Shown here: one piece after another, positions 6,541-12,704 of the stretch
How the letters are laid out: every line of letters begins with the position of its first letter
How positions within the stretch are numbered: position 1 is the first letter of the stretch
Origin: Prevotellaceae bacterium
GTDB lineage: Bacteria > Bacteroidota > Bacteroidia > Bacteroidales > UBA932
DNA length: 13,105 bases
Reading direction: 5' to 3'
Assembly: GCA_031259645.1 (NCBI GenBank)
Contig: JAIRLC010000145.1
Coordinates: 1 to 13,105 of the forward strand
Made by a program: the position numbers and the translations under genes
The notes under the pieces: generated by a model
Told to the model about the DNA's origin: nothing
Database searches by the model: none
Seen by the model: only the letters and a program-made list of their open reading frames with translations

Positions 6541-7500
6541 ATGTATGTAATGCACTATTATTCTGTCATTATACCTGTTTATAACCGGCCGCAGGAAGTG
6601 GAGGAATTATTGAAAAGTCTTTCGAGTCAACCGGTTAAAAATTTTGAAGTGATAATAGTGGAAGACGGCTCAACCCTTTCAAGTGAACAGGTTGTCGATG
6701 CTTATAAAGATGTTCTGACCCTGTCGTACTACACAAAACCAAACACAGGCCCCGGTGAAAGCCGGAATTATGGAGCGGCAAGAAGTAAAGGCGACTACTT
6801 GGTTGTTTTCGATTCGGACTGCATAATCCCCGCGCACTATTTTGAAGAAGTGGAAAAGGAGTTGAATGTTCATCCTTGCGATGCATTCGGCGGCCCCGAC
6901 GCCGCACATGATTCATTCAGCAACATGCAAAAAGCGGTAAATTATGCCATGACTTCTTTCTTTACGACCGGCGGGATACGTGGCGGGGAAAAACACCTCG
7001 AAACGTTTCATCCACGCAGTTTCAATATGGGAATAAAACGGGAAGTATATGAAGCCCTGGGCGGGTTTTCGGCCATGCGCTACGGCGAAGATATTGATTT
7101 CAGTATCCGTATCTTTGAACATGGATACACCGTTCGTCTTTTCCCCCATGCCTTTGTTTTTCACAAACGGCGTACCAATCTGCGGAAATTTTTCCGGCAA
7201 GTATATCATTCCGGCACAGCGCGTATCGAGCTGTATAAAAAACATCCGTCTTCATTAAGAGTGGTTCATTTTTTGCCGGCATTGTTTGTGTTGGGTACTT
7301 TGTTTTTAACCGGTTGCAGTTTTTGGTGTCTTTATAGTTTGACGCCGGTGTTGTTGTATGCCATTTTAACAGGAGTTGATGCAACGGTTAAAAATAAGCA
7401 TGTGGGGATTGGTTGGTTGGCGGTTGGCGCTTCTTTTGTTCAACTTTTTGGTTACGGGACGGGTTTTTTAACCGCAGTGATCCGGAAAATAATTTTTTAA
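6541..7500 (+). CDS. Glycosyltransferase family 2 with C-terminal membrane segments
   Basis: A GT-A fold inverting glycosyltransferase, likely adding a sugar to a lipid-linked saccharide at the cytoplasmic membrane face. The 319-residue protein has the GT2 opening YSVIIPVYNRP (7-17) and EDGS at 41-44. The metal-binding DSD is at 91-93, and the acceptor-side GED motif typical of the family is at 182-184. Residues about 243-280 and 288-314 are hydrophobic and predicted to be membrane helices. Two ATGs are possible: 6541 is given, but 6550 (four codons in from the first) fits both the conserved N-terminus and the promoter spacing better. The flippase gene starts 23 bp after the stop, so the pair looks like part of a surface-polysaccharide operon. 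Sugar specificity is unknown. Confidence 0.93.
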   Translation: MYVMHYYSVIIPVYNRPQEVEELLKSLSSQPVKNFEVIIVEDGSTLSSEQVVDAYKDVLTLSYYTKPNTGPGESRNYGAARSKGDYLVVFDSDCIIPAHYFEEVEKELNVHPCDAFGGPDAAHDSFSNMQKAVNYAMTSFFTTGGIRGGEKHLETFHPRSFNMGIKREVYEALGGFSAMRYGEDIDFSIRIFEHGYTVRLFPHAFVFHKRRTNLRKFFRQVYHSGTARIELYKKHPSSLRVVHFLPALFVLGTLFLTGCSFWCLYSLTPVLLYAILTGVDATVKNKHVGIGWLAVGASFVQLFGYGTGFLTAVIRKIIF

Positions 7501-7523
7501 ACGGAATAACAAAACATGTTTAA

Positions 7524-9020
7524 ATGGGAATTGTAATTCGCCAGAGCATAAAAGGAACAATCATCACCTACATCGGCGCTTTTATCGGCTTCCTGACCAC
7601 CATGTTTGTGATTACGGAATTTCTGTCGCCCGAAGATATTGGTTTGACAAAAGTAATTCTGGAAGTGGGGACGATGTTTGCTGTCATTGCCCAACTGGGC
7701 ACGTCGTCGTCGGCCATGCGGTTTTTCCCCTATTTCAAAGATGAAAAGAAAAAACATAACGGCTTTTTCTTCTACATGTTGCTCACGCCTTTTGTCGGAT
7801 GCCTGTTGTTTATCCCGCTTTATATCTTCCTGAAAGAGCCGATCAGCCTTTTGTTTACAGAAAACTCGAGCCTTTTTATTTCATATTATTATTGGGTGGC
7901 GCCATTAATTTTCTTTTTGGCTTATTTGTCGGTATTCGAAGCATATTCCAATGTAAACATGCGTATCGTGATGCCCCGGTTTAACCGCGAAATTCTTATC
8001 CGGTTGTGCTTACTGTTTGTTTATTTACTTTACGGTTATCATTTCATCAGCCGCAACGGATTGGTGACGGGCTATGTGATAACCTACGGCATTGTGATGT
8101 TGTGTTTGCTTGTGTATGTGTTTAAAACATCCATCACTACACTACGACATAATATGGCGTATGTTTCCCGGCCTTTGCGCAAAGACATTTTGCGATATTC
8201 TTTATACTTAATTATAGGCGCATTGGGCAGCACAGTGCTTGGCAAGCTCGACTTGTTTATGATCTCTTCGCAGTTGGGATTGAGTTATGCCGGCATCTTT
8301 ACGATTGCTTTTTACATGGCGGCAGTCATCGAAATACCGTCACGGTCTATCAGCGCCATCTCTGCCCCGATAGCTGCCGAAGCCTTGAAAAAAGGCCATT
8401 TCGAAATAGCCAATGTGCTTTATAAAAAAGTGTCGTTACATCAACTTTTGATAGGCGGCTTCATTTTTATTTTGCTTTGGGCAAACATCGACAATATTTT
8501 TGCCATTATCCCGAACGGCGCTGTGTATGCGGAAGGTAAATGGGTGATGTTTTTTATCGGACTGGCAAAGTTGATAGAAGTAACGCTGAATTTCGGCGGC
8601 ATGCTCATCAATTTTTCAAGGTATTATTATTGGAGTTTGTATTTTGTATTTTTCATCATCGGCATAGGAATAGCGACCAATTATCTGTTAATTCCGGTAT
8701 GGGGTATCGCCGGCGCAGCCCTCGCCACGACTATCAGTTGTGTACTTTCCTGCGGCGTGCAGCAATGGATTGTGTTGAAAAAAGTAAAAGGCAATCCGTA
8801 TTCTTCGGGCACCTTAAAACTAATCGTGATTTTTCTCCTTTTGACAGGAATAAATTATGTTTTGTTTAAATTTGATAATCCGTGGATAGACGGAATAAGC
8901 CGCAGCGTCGTATTGACGCTTGTGGGCGCTGGTTTGTTGTATGCGTTAAAGGTGTCGGAAGATATGAATAACCTGATGTGTGCAGGATTAAATAAAGTAA
9001 AGGGTTTGTTCGGAAGATAA
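7524..9020 (+). CDS. Wzx-like polysaccharide flippase (MOP superfamily)
   Basis: This protein likely moves undecaprenyl-linked oligosaccharide units across the inner membrane. It is 498 residues long, almost all hydrophobic segments joined by short charged loops, consistent with 12-14 membrane helices. The first helix region (about residues 11-33) is followed by FLSPEDIGLTKV (33-44), then a small-residue-rich loop QLGTSSSAMRFFPYF. This is the usual opening of Bacteroidota polysaccharide biosynthesis/flippase proteins. A polysaccharide-synthesis C-terminal-like region follows residue 350. It sits 23 bp after the GT2 gene and 11 bp before a nuclease gene. A 6-codon reading frame (7516-7536) overlaps its start in another frame and is probably incidental. 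Confidence 0.9.
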   Translation: MGIVIRQSIKGTIITYIGAFIGFLTTMFVITEFLSPEDIGLTKVILEVGTMFAVIAQLGTSSSAMRFFPYFKDEKKKHNGFFFYMLLTPFVGCLLFIPLYIFLKEPISLLFTENSSLFISYYYWVAPLIFFLAYLSVFEAYSNVNMRIVMPRFNREILIRLCLLFVYLLYGYHFISRNGLVTGYVITYGIVMLCLLVYVFKTSITTLRHNMAYVSRPLRKDILRYSLYLIIGALGSTVLGKLDLFMISSQLGLSYAGIFTIAFYMAAVIEIPSRSISAISAPIAAEALKKGHFEIANVLYKKVSLHQLLIGGFIFILLWANIDNIFAIIPNGAVYAEGKWVMFFIGLAKLIEVTLNFGGMLINFSRYYYWSLYFVFFIIGIGIATNYLLIPVWGIAGAALATTISCVLSCGVQQWIVLKKVKGNPYSSGTLKLIVIFLLLTGINYVLFKFDNPWIDGISRSVVLTLVGAGLLYALKVSEDMNNLMCAGLNKVKGLFGR

Positions 9021-9031
9021 AATAGTTGATT

Positions 9032-10042
9032 ATGAAAAACAAAAAAGAAATACGATTAAGCAACAAATTCATATCCGATGTGCGAAATATTATCGTAACG
9101 TCGCGGAATATTGCTATAAGAACCGTTGATTTCGAACGGGTGCTGATGTATTGGAAACTCGGCAAGCGAATTTTTGTAGAAGAACAGCAAGGCGAGGAAA
9201 GAGCGGAATATGGCAGCTATTTATTACGTAATTTAGCTGCCGTAATAGAACCGGAATATGGCAGCGGATTTTCTGTTAGAATCTTAGAACAATGTCGACA
9301 GTTTTATCGGACGTATCCAATTGCGAACGCAGTGCGTTCGCAATTCAATTGGTTGCAGTATCGGCTTCTAATTCAAATAGATGACAATGACAAGCGAGAG
9401 TACTACGAACAAGAAGCGCTTCATAACGCATGGACGGGAAGAGAATTGGAGCGACAAATCAATTCGGGACTTTATGAGCGTTTATTACTTAGTAACGACA
9501 AACAATCTGTTTTGGAAGTGGCGCGCAGAGAGCGCATACCCGAAAATCCGGCGGAAATCATCAAAGACCCGATGATTCTGGAGTTTCTTGGATTGAGACG
9601 CGACTCGTCGTACTATGAAAAAGATTTGGAAAGTGCTATGATTACTAATTTGCAAGCCTTTCTTTTGGAACTGGGTAACGGATTTTCATTCGTTGCGCGA
9701 CAAAAACGAATATTACTTGAAAATGATGAGTTTTTTGTGGATTTGGTTTTCTACAACCGGTTATTACGATGTTTTGTTATCTTTGAAATAAAAACCCATA
9801 AACTTACTCATGAAGATATGGGCCAACTGCAAATGTATGTAAACTATTACGACCGAAAAGAAAAACTTCCGGACGAAAATCCCACTATCGGCATCCTGCT
9901 TTGCGCCGACAAAAACGATGCGGTAGTCAAATACACGCTTCCTGAAAAGAATACAACCATCAAGGCAAGTAAGTACCAGCTTTATTTGCCATCGGAAAAA
10001 CAATTGTTAACAGAATTAAAACGAGAATTGGAAAATTATTAA
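9032..10042 (+). CDS. DUF1016/YhcG-type PDDEXK nuclease-domain protein
   Basis: The 336-residue protein has the two-part YhcG/DUF1016 build. A helical N-terminal domain (about 10-150) contains YWKLGKRIFVEEQQGEERAEYG-type residues and a Q/S-x-F-N-W-x-Q-Y-R-L-L motif. The C-terminal PD-(D/E)XK domain (about 190-325) has D237 in FFVDLVFYN, E252-I-K254, and GQLQMYVNYYD at 264-274. All catalytic positions look intact. Known relatives are linked to mobile elements, restriction-like loci and genome maintenance, but their reaction is not well established. The ATG at 9032 is preferred over an in-frame TTG at 9026. Its position 11 bp after a flippase gene suggests co-transcription, although a functional link to polysaccharide export is not obvious. 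A strong palindrome lies inside codons 97-105. Confidence 0.88.
   Translation: MKNKKEIRLSNKFISDVRNIIVTSRNIAIRTVDFERVLMYWKLGKRIFVEEQQGEERAEYGSYLLRNLAAVIEPEYGSGFSVRILEQCRQFYRTYPIANAVRSQFNWLQYRLLIQIDDNDKREYYEQEALHNAWTGRELERQINSGLYERLLLSNDKQSVLEVARRERIPENPAEIIKDPMILEFLGLRRDSSYYEKDLESAMITNLQAFLLELGNGFSFVARQKRILLENDEFFVDLVFYNRLLRCFVIFEIKTHKLTHEDMGQLQMYVNYYDRKEKLPDENPTIGILLCADKNDAVVKYTLPEKNTTIKASKYQLYLPSEKQLLTELKRELENY
9319..9345. repeat. 27-bp near-perfect palindrome inside the DUF1016 gene
   Basis: Arms AATTGCGAACGCA (9319-9331) and TGCGTTCGCAATT (9333-9345) are exact reverse complements around one central G. It translates in frame as I-A-N-A-V-R-S-Q-F, with the core codons for A-N-A-V-R-S-Q. CCAATTG (9317-9323) and CAATTGG (9346-9352) form a second, outer complementary pair. 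The alignment I recall for this family suggests the protein length is not increased here, so the palindrome may replace rather than add residues. Confidence 0.75.
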
Positions 10043-10194
10043 GAATCTCCGGAAATAACGGATTTTTCTCTATTTTTGTGTTTTGTAAATTATTTAATTA
10101 GCAATAATCGCAAGAGAGGGTGGCCGTAAAAATGGAACATGGATTGTAGAAATTATCCAAAGAGGTGAGGAAAGTGCAGGAAAGGGTGAGGAAA
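10043..10194 (+). other. Non-coding stretch after the nuclease gene, with a weak hairpin and a -7-like box
   Basis: No credible gene is seen. TCCG (10047-10050 region) and CGGA (around 10059-10062) followed by TTTTT could form a short hairpin with a U-tract, a weak terminator candidate. TATTTTTG (10071-10078) matches the -7 consensus but has no -33 partner and no good gene follows. From about 10098 an open stretch of 38 codons begins without a start codon and reads as no family I recognise. Confidence 0.4.
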
Positions 10195-10290
10195 GAATTT
10201 CGGATACGCAATAAAAATATAGACGAAATAACTATTGTAATTCATCCCCCATTTGTGCAAATCGTAGAAAAACGGCGTAATATTTAAAGT
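10195..10290 (+). pseudogene. Relic of a second IspD/TarI-like cytidylyltransferase
   Basis: In the frame beginning GAA at 10195, codons 10207-10269 encode RNKNIDEITIVIH, then PPFVQIVE. The intact cytidylyltransferase downstream reads RNEHIDEIAIVIH, then RSFVQTVE, at its residues 41-61. Fifteen of 21 residues are identical, and many nucleotide differences fall at third codon positions. That is the pattern of a diverged coding copy rather than a recent duplicate. The frame has a TAG at 10147-10149 and a TAA after 10281, and neither the N-terminal GGxGSRLG loop nor the HDAVRP, TPQGF or TDD motifs are present. This is therefore a fragment with no plausible activity. It ends exactly where a CGGCG-containing repeat begins (10273). 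Confidence 0.6.
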
Positions 10291-10320
10291 TGTGTTTTAA
10301 ATATCGGCGCAATATTTAAA
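10273..10320. repeat. Direct and inverted repeat cluster upstream of the ATPase remnant
   Basis: CGGCGTAATATTTAAA (10273-10288) and CGGCGCAATATTTAAA (10305-10320) are 16-bp direct repeats with one mismatch, 32 bp apart start to start (three helical turns). TTTAAATAT (10296-10304) lies between them and is the reverse complement of the ATATTTAAA in both copies, so it can pair with either one. This looks like an operator or a repeat-derived regulatory region. Confidence 0.6.
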
Positions 10321-10337
10321 ATAAATGTTTATCTTTG
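10304..10337 (+). promoter_or_regulatory. Promoter copy A with GGCGC in place of TTTG at -33
   Basis: The block runs TCGGCGCA (10304-10311), an AT-rich part with TTTAAA, and ATGTTTATCTTTG (10325-10337). The -7 box TATCTTTG is at 10330-10337. At the -33 position, 19 bp upstream, GCGC (10307-10310) replaces TTTG. Nearly the same 34-bp block recurs at 11381-11414. It precedes the ATG of the decayed ATPase gene (10368). Confidence 0.6.
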
Positions 10338-10367
10338 TCTATAGTTTAAAAAAAATAAGTGTCGAAA

Positions 10368-10629
10368 ATGAAACGACGAATTATATTTGACGACCTGTAC
10401 ACAAGACGGACGTGAAATTGATTTGCTTCTTGAGGCGGAAAATTATTATATTGTCATAGAAGTAAAAATGACCGAACATGTAAATCACACCGATGCCCGC
10501 CATTTACGCGATTTGCAAAATATTTTAAACAAGCCGATACGACAATCGTTTATTTTATCAAACGACCCGCAGGTTTATCATTTAAATGACAACATAACTG
10601 CAATGCATGCGGCATCTTTTTTATGCTAA
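10368..10629 (+). pseudogene. AAA ATPase/DUF4143 gene reduced to its two ends by an internal deletion
   Basis: Starting at ATG 10368 the frame reads MKRRIIFDDL, the usual N-terminus of Bacteroidota AAA-type ATPases that carry a C-terminal DUF4143 domain, and then stops at TGA 10413-10415. From about 10390 a different frame reads TTCTQDGREIDLLLEAENYY, then IVIEVKMTE and ends at 10629 with FILSND...NITAMHAASFLC. This is the characteristic end of the same family, including the E-I-D...E-V-K nuclease-like motif. The P-loop, Walker B and central DUF4143 parts, about 290 residues in a typical member, are missing. The join lies within GACGACCTGT (10389-10398), which fits both reading frames. This suggests deletion between short matching sequences. 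A short protein from TTG 10387 is conceivable but unlikely to be functional. Confidence 0.72.
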
Positions 10630-10671
10630 AACTCAAATTGCCAAATCAATTAACCATATAAAGAATATACA

Positions 10672-11373
10672 ATGAATATCGCAGTAATACTTGCCGGTGG
10701 CGTGGGAAGCCGTTTGGGCGATAGTATCCCGAAACAGTTTTTTAAAGTAGCGGGAAAAACGGTCATTGAGCACACGGTGGCCGCCTTTGAACGCAACGAG
10801 CATATTGATGAAATCGCCATTGTTATTCATCGTTCGTTTGTGCAAACTGTGGAAGAAATGGTGTTGGCCAATGAGTGGAAAAAAGTAAGAAAAGTATTGC
10901 TTGGCGGTGCGGCGCGCCATGAATCAAGTTTGGCGGCCATCCATGCCTATGCCGCACAGCCCGGCTGTAACCTCATCTTTCATGACGCAGTGCGCCCGCT
11001 GGTGAGCCAACGTGTGATTAACGACGTGACGGAGGCGCTCCATCAACATAACGCCGTAGCCGTAGCCATACCAACCACCGACACCATCCTGCAAACAGAC
11101 AACGCCAGCCGGTTTATTCAACATATACCTAACCGCAACACCCTGCAACGGGCGCAAACGCCGCAGGGCTTCAAACTGCAAACCATCGCGTCGGCCTACC
11201 GCGTTGCCATGCAAGACCCGGCATTCGCCGTTACCGACGATTGCGGCATTGTAGTGAAATATTTACCCGATGAAAAGGTATTTATCGTACGCGGTGAAGC
11301 GGCGAACATGAAATTAACGTATAAAGAAGATATTTATCTTTTAAACACATTGTTCCAATTACATAGTAACTGA
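10672..11373 (+). CDS. IspD/TarI-family cytidylyltransferase (CDP-ribitol type favoured)
   Basis: The family couples CTP to a polyol phosphate, releasing pyrophosphate: methylerythritol-4-phosphate for IspD, ribitol-5-phosphate for TarI. The 233-residue protein is complete, with the CTP loop GGVGSRLG (9-16), PKQF (20-23), GG (78-79), HDAVRP (104-109), IPNRNTLQRAQTPQGF (152-167), TDDCGIV (188-194) and the closing GEAANMKLTYKEDI (208-221). The IPNR...QTPQ block and N-terminal loop look more like TarI and Haemophilus Bcs1 than E. coli IspD, and the neighbourhood is glycan-related, so a CDP-ribitol-like product is favoured. A MEP-pathway role is not excluded. No TarJ-type reductase is in the window. 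There is no clear promoter in the 42 bp before it, so it may be read from promoter A through the ATPase remnant. Confidence 0.85.
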   Translation: MNIAVILAGGVGSRLGDSIPKQFFKVAGKTVIEHTVAAFERNEHIDEIAIVIHRSFVQTVEEMVLANEWKKVRKVLLGGAARHESSLAAIHAYAAQPGCNLIFHDAVRPLVSQRVINDVTEALHQHNAVAVAIPTTDTILQTDNASRFIQHIPNRNTLQRAQTPQGFKLQTIASAYRVAMQDPAFAVTDDCGIVVKYLPDEKVFIVRGEAANMKLTYKEDIYLLNTLFQLHSN

Positions 11374-11380
11374 AACCAAG

Positions 11381-11414
11381 TCGGCGCATGTTTAAAGTAA
11401 AATGTTTATCTTTG
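11381..11414 (+). promoter_or_regulatory. Promoter copy B for the HAD-nucleotidyltransferase-racemase cassette
   Basis: TCGGCGCA (11381-11388), TTTAAA (11391-11396) and ATGTTTATCTTTG (11402-11414) form a 34-bp block almost matching 10304-10337. The -7 box is TATCTTTG (11407-11414), and GCGC (11384-11387) sits 19 bp upstream where TTTG is expected. The predicted start is near 11419, giving a leader of about 49 nt. That leader contains a small AGGC/GCCT hairpin (11426-11439). Confidence 0.65.
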
Positions 11415-11467
11415 CATTCTATTTCAGGCGATATTGCCTTTTGATACCCTAAGTAAAGTAAAAATTT

Positions 11468-12076
11468 ATGCGAAAACCGGTAAAATTTATTTTTGATTTG
11501 GACGGAACGGTTACCGCCGAAGAAACGCTCCCTTTAATTGCAAAGCATTTTCATATCCAAGCCGAGATAGATAGTATCACTAAAGAAACGATACAGGGTA
11601 ATATTCCGTTTGTAGAAAGTTTTATCAAAAGGGTTCAAATCTTAGGGGAATTGCCCGTTTCGGAGGTTTCCTCCTTATTGGGAAAGGTTAATCTTTATCC
11701 ACAACTGTACAGGTTCATCCAAGAAAATAATACCCACTGCATTATTGCATCGGGAAATTTATCCTGTTGGGTGGATAAATTGATAGAAAAAATTGGGTGT
11801 TCCGCATTTTGTTCGGAAGCTATTATGGAAAATGATAAAATAGTTAAGCTTACTAAAATTTTGCGGAAGGAATTGGTGGTAGAAAAATTTCAACGCAGCG
11901 GCTATGAGGTGGTTTATATCGGTGACGGGAATAACGACTTAGAAGCCATGCGAACGGCTGATATTGCCATTGCCGTTGGAATGACGCATTATCCATCGAA
12001 AAGTTTGCTGCCCGTTTCCGATTATGTAATTTTTAATGAAAAAGCATTATGTCGTCAGCTAAATCAATTGTTATAA
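11468..12076 (+). CDS. HAD-superfamily phosphatase (SerB-like, HAD-IB type)
   Basis: A cytoplasmic phosphomonoesterase that uses an aspartyl-phosphate intermediate. The 202-residue protein has motif I FDLDGTVT with D10 (nucleophile) and D12 (acid/base), motif II S95 in IIASGN (92-97), a motif III lysine in the 130-140 area, and motif IV GDGNND (152-157). A cap of about 60 residues follows motif I, in HAD-IB fashion as in phosphoserine phosphatase. At 202 residues it is near the family norm. The substrate is unknown. It leads an apparent three-gene operon, overlapping the next gene by 28 nt, so it probably acts on a phosphorylated intermediate in the same pathway. No Shine-Dalgarno sequence is seen before the ATG. 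Confidence 0.87.
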   Translation: MRKPVKFIFDLDGTVTAEETLPLIAKHFHIQAEIDSITKETIQGNIPFVESFIKRVQILGELPVSEVSSLLGKVNLYPQLYRFIQENNTHCIIASGNLSCWVDKLIEKIGCSAFCSEAIMENDKIVKLTKILRKELVVEKFQRSGYEVVYIGDGNNDLEAMRTADIAIAVGMTHYPSKSLLPVSDYVIFNEKALCRQLNQLL

Positions 12077-12690
12077 GTTGCGCCGGCATTGGTTCCCGGT
12101 TAGGGTTGGGGCAAACAAAGGCGCTTATCAATATCAATGGAAAATCCCTAATTGCATGGCAACTGGAGACTTTTAAGGACGTGGAAGATGTGCGCATTGT
12201 GGTCGGGTACCAGGCGAATGATGTCATTAAAGAAGTGTCGCGATACAGGAAAGATGTTATTTTTGTGTACAACCACCGGTACTTTGAAACGAAAACCGGC
12301 GCCAGCTTCTACCTTGGCGCCCGGCATGCCAATGAATATGTAATAGAGTGGGACGGCGATTTGCTGGTGCACCCCGACGATGTCAGGGAAATTTTATCGA
12401 CAGAGGGAGAATTTATTTGTTATGCAGACAAAGCTTCCGACGAGGCCGTGTTCGTGAATACCGGCAAGGATGGCTGCGTGGAATCTTTTTCGAGCGAAAC
12501 GGGCGACTATGAGTGGACAGGCCCCGCCTGTATCAGAAAAGACAGGTTGCAATATTCGTCGGGAAATGTATTTAACCAGTTGGAGCCGTATTTGCCCATG
12601 CCGGGATTGAAAATAAGGGCGTATGATGTGGATACGTATGACGATTACCTTCGTGTTTCTGAAATGGTATCATCTTGGAAACTAATTTAA
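12049..12690 (+). CDS. LicC-like nucleotidyltransferase
   Basis: A Rossmann-like nucleotidyltransferase of 213 residues that should attach CMP or another NMP to a phosphorylated small molecule or sugar. It shows the nucleotide loop CAGIGSRLGLGQTKALI (11-27), with K24 as the family lysine. VVGYQANDVI (51-60) follows, the metal-binding DGD is at 102-104, and the C-terminal YDVDTYDDYLRV (192-203) supplies a second conserved acidic position. Layout and length match phosphocholine cytidylyltransferase LicC more closely than hexose-1-phosphate enzymes. That points to a small phospho-alcohol substrate, but this is inference. It starts inside the HAD gene, implying coupled translation, and the racemase-family gene begins 14 bp after its stop. 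Confidence 0.83.
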   Translation: MSSAKSIVISCAGIGSRLGLGQTKALININGKSLIAWQLETFKDVEDVRIVVGYQANDVIKEVSRYRKDVIFVYNHRYFETKTGASFYLGARHANEYVIEWDGDLLVHPDDVREILSTEGEFICYADKASDEAVFVNTGKDGCVESFSSETGDYEWTGPACIRKDRLQYSSGNVFNQLEPYLPMPGLKIRAYDVDTYDDYLRVSEMVSSWKLI

Positions 12691-12704
12691 AAAAAGCCGG
12701 ATTT

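Noticed and set aside
7516-7536. Six-codon leader peptide overlapping the flippase start
   Set aside because: It is too short to distinguish from chance and has no regulatory structure around it.
10047-10068. Rho-independent terminator after the nuclease gene
   Set aside because: The TCCG/CGGA stem is too short for confidence despite the T-run. It is kept only as a remark in the intergenic entry.
10150-10185. KEVRKV in the relic frame resembling KKVRKV (residues 70-75) of the intact cytidylyltransferase
   Set aside because: It lies upstream of the matching 41-61 segment, so the order is reversed, and the residues are low complexity.
10098-10214. Open stretch reading LAIIAREGG and onward, which might be the nucleotide loop of the cytidylyltransferase relic
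   Set aside because: The resemblance to AVILAGG is short, has no start codon and is in a different frame from the relic. It is within what chance would give.
9032-10629. A defence island or restriction system formed by the DUF1016 nuclease and the ATPase remnant
   Set aside because: No methylase, specificity subunit or toxin-antitoxin partner is present, and the ATPase gene is clearly broken.
10387-10629. Intact small protein starting at TTG 10387
   Set aside because: The sequence is the tail of a much larger ATPase family, the start codon lies in the deletion junction, and the original ATG frame stops early. A pseudogene explains all of this.
11426-11443. AGGC/GCCT hairpin followed by TTTT as a terminator for the cytidylyltransferase gene
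   Set aside because: The stem has only 4 bp and it lies downstream of promoter B, so it would be in the leader of the next transcript. An attenuator is possible but unsupported.
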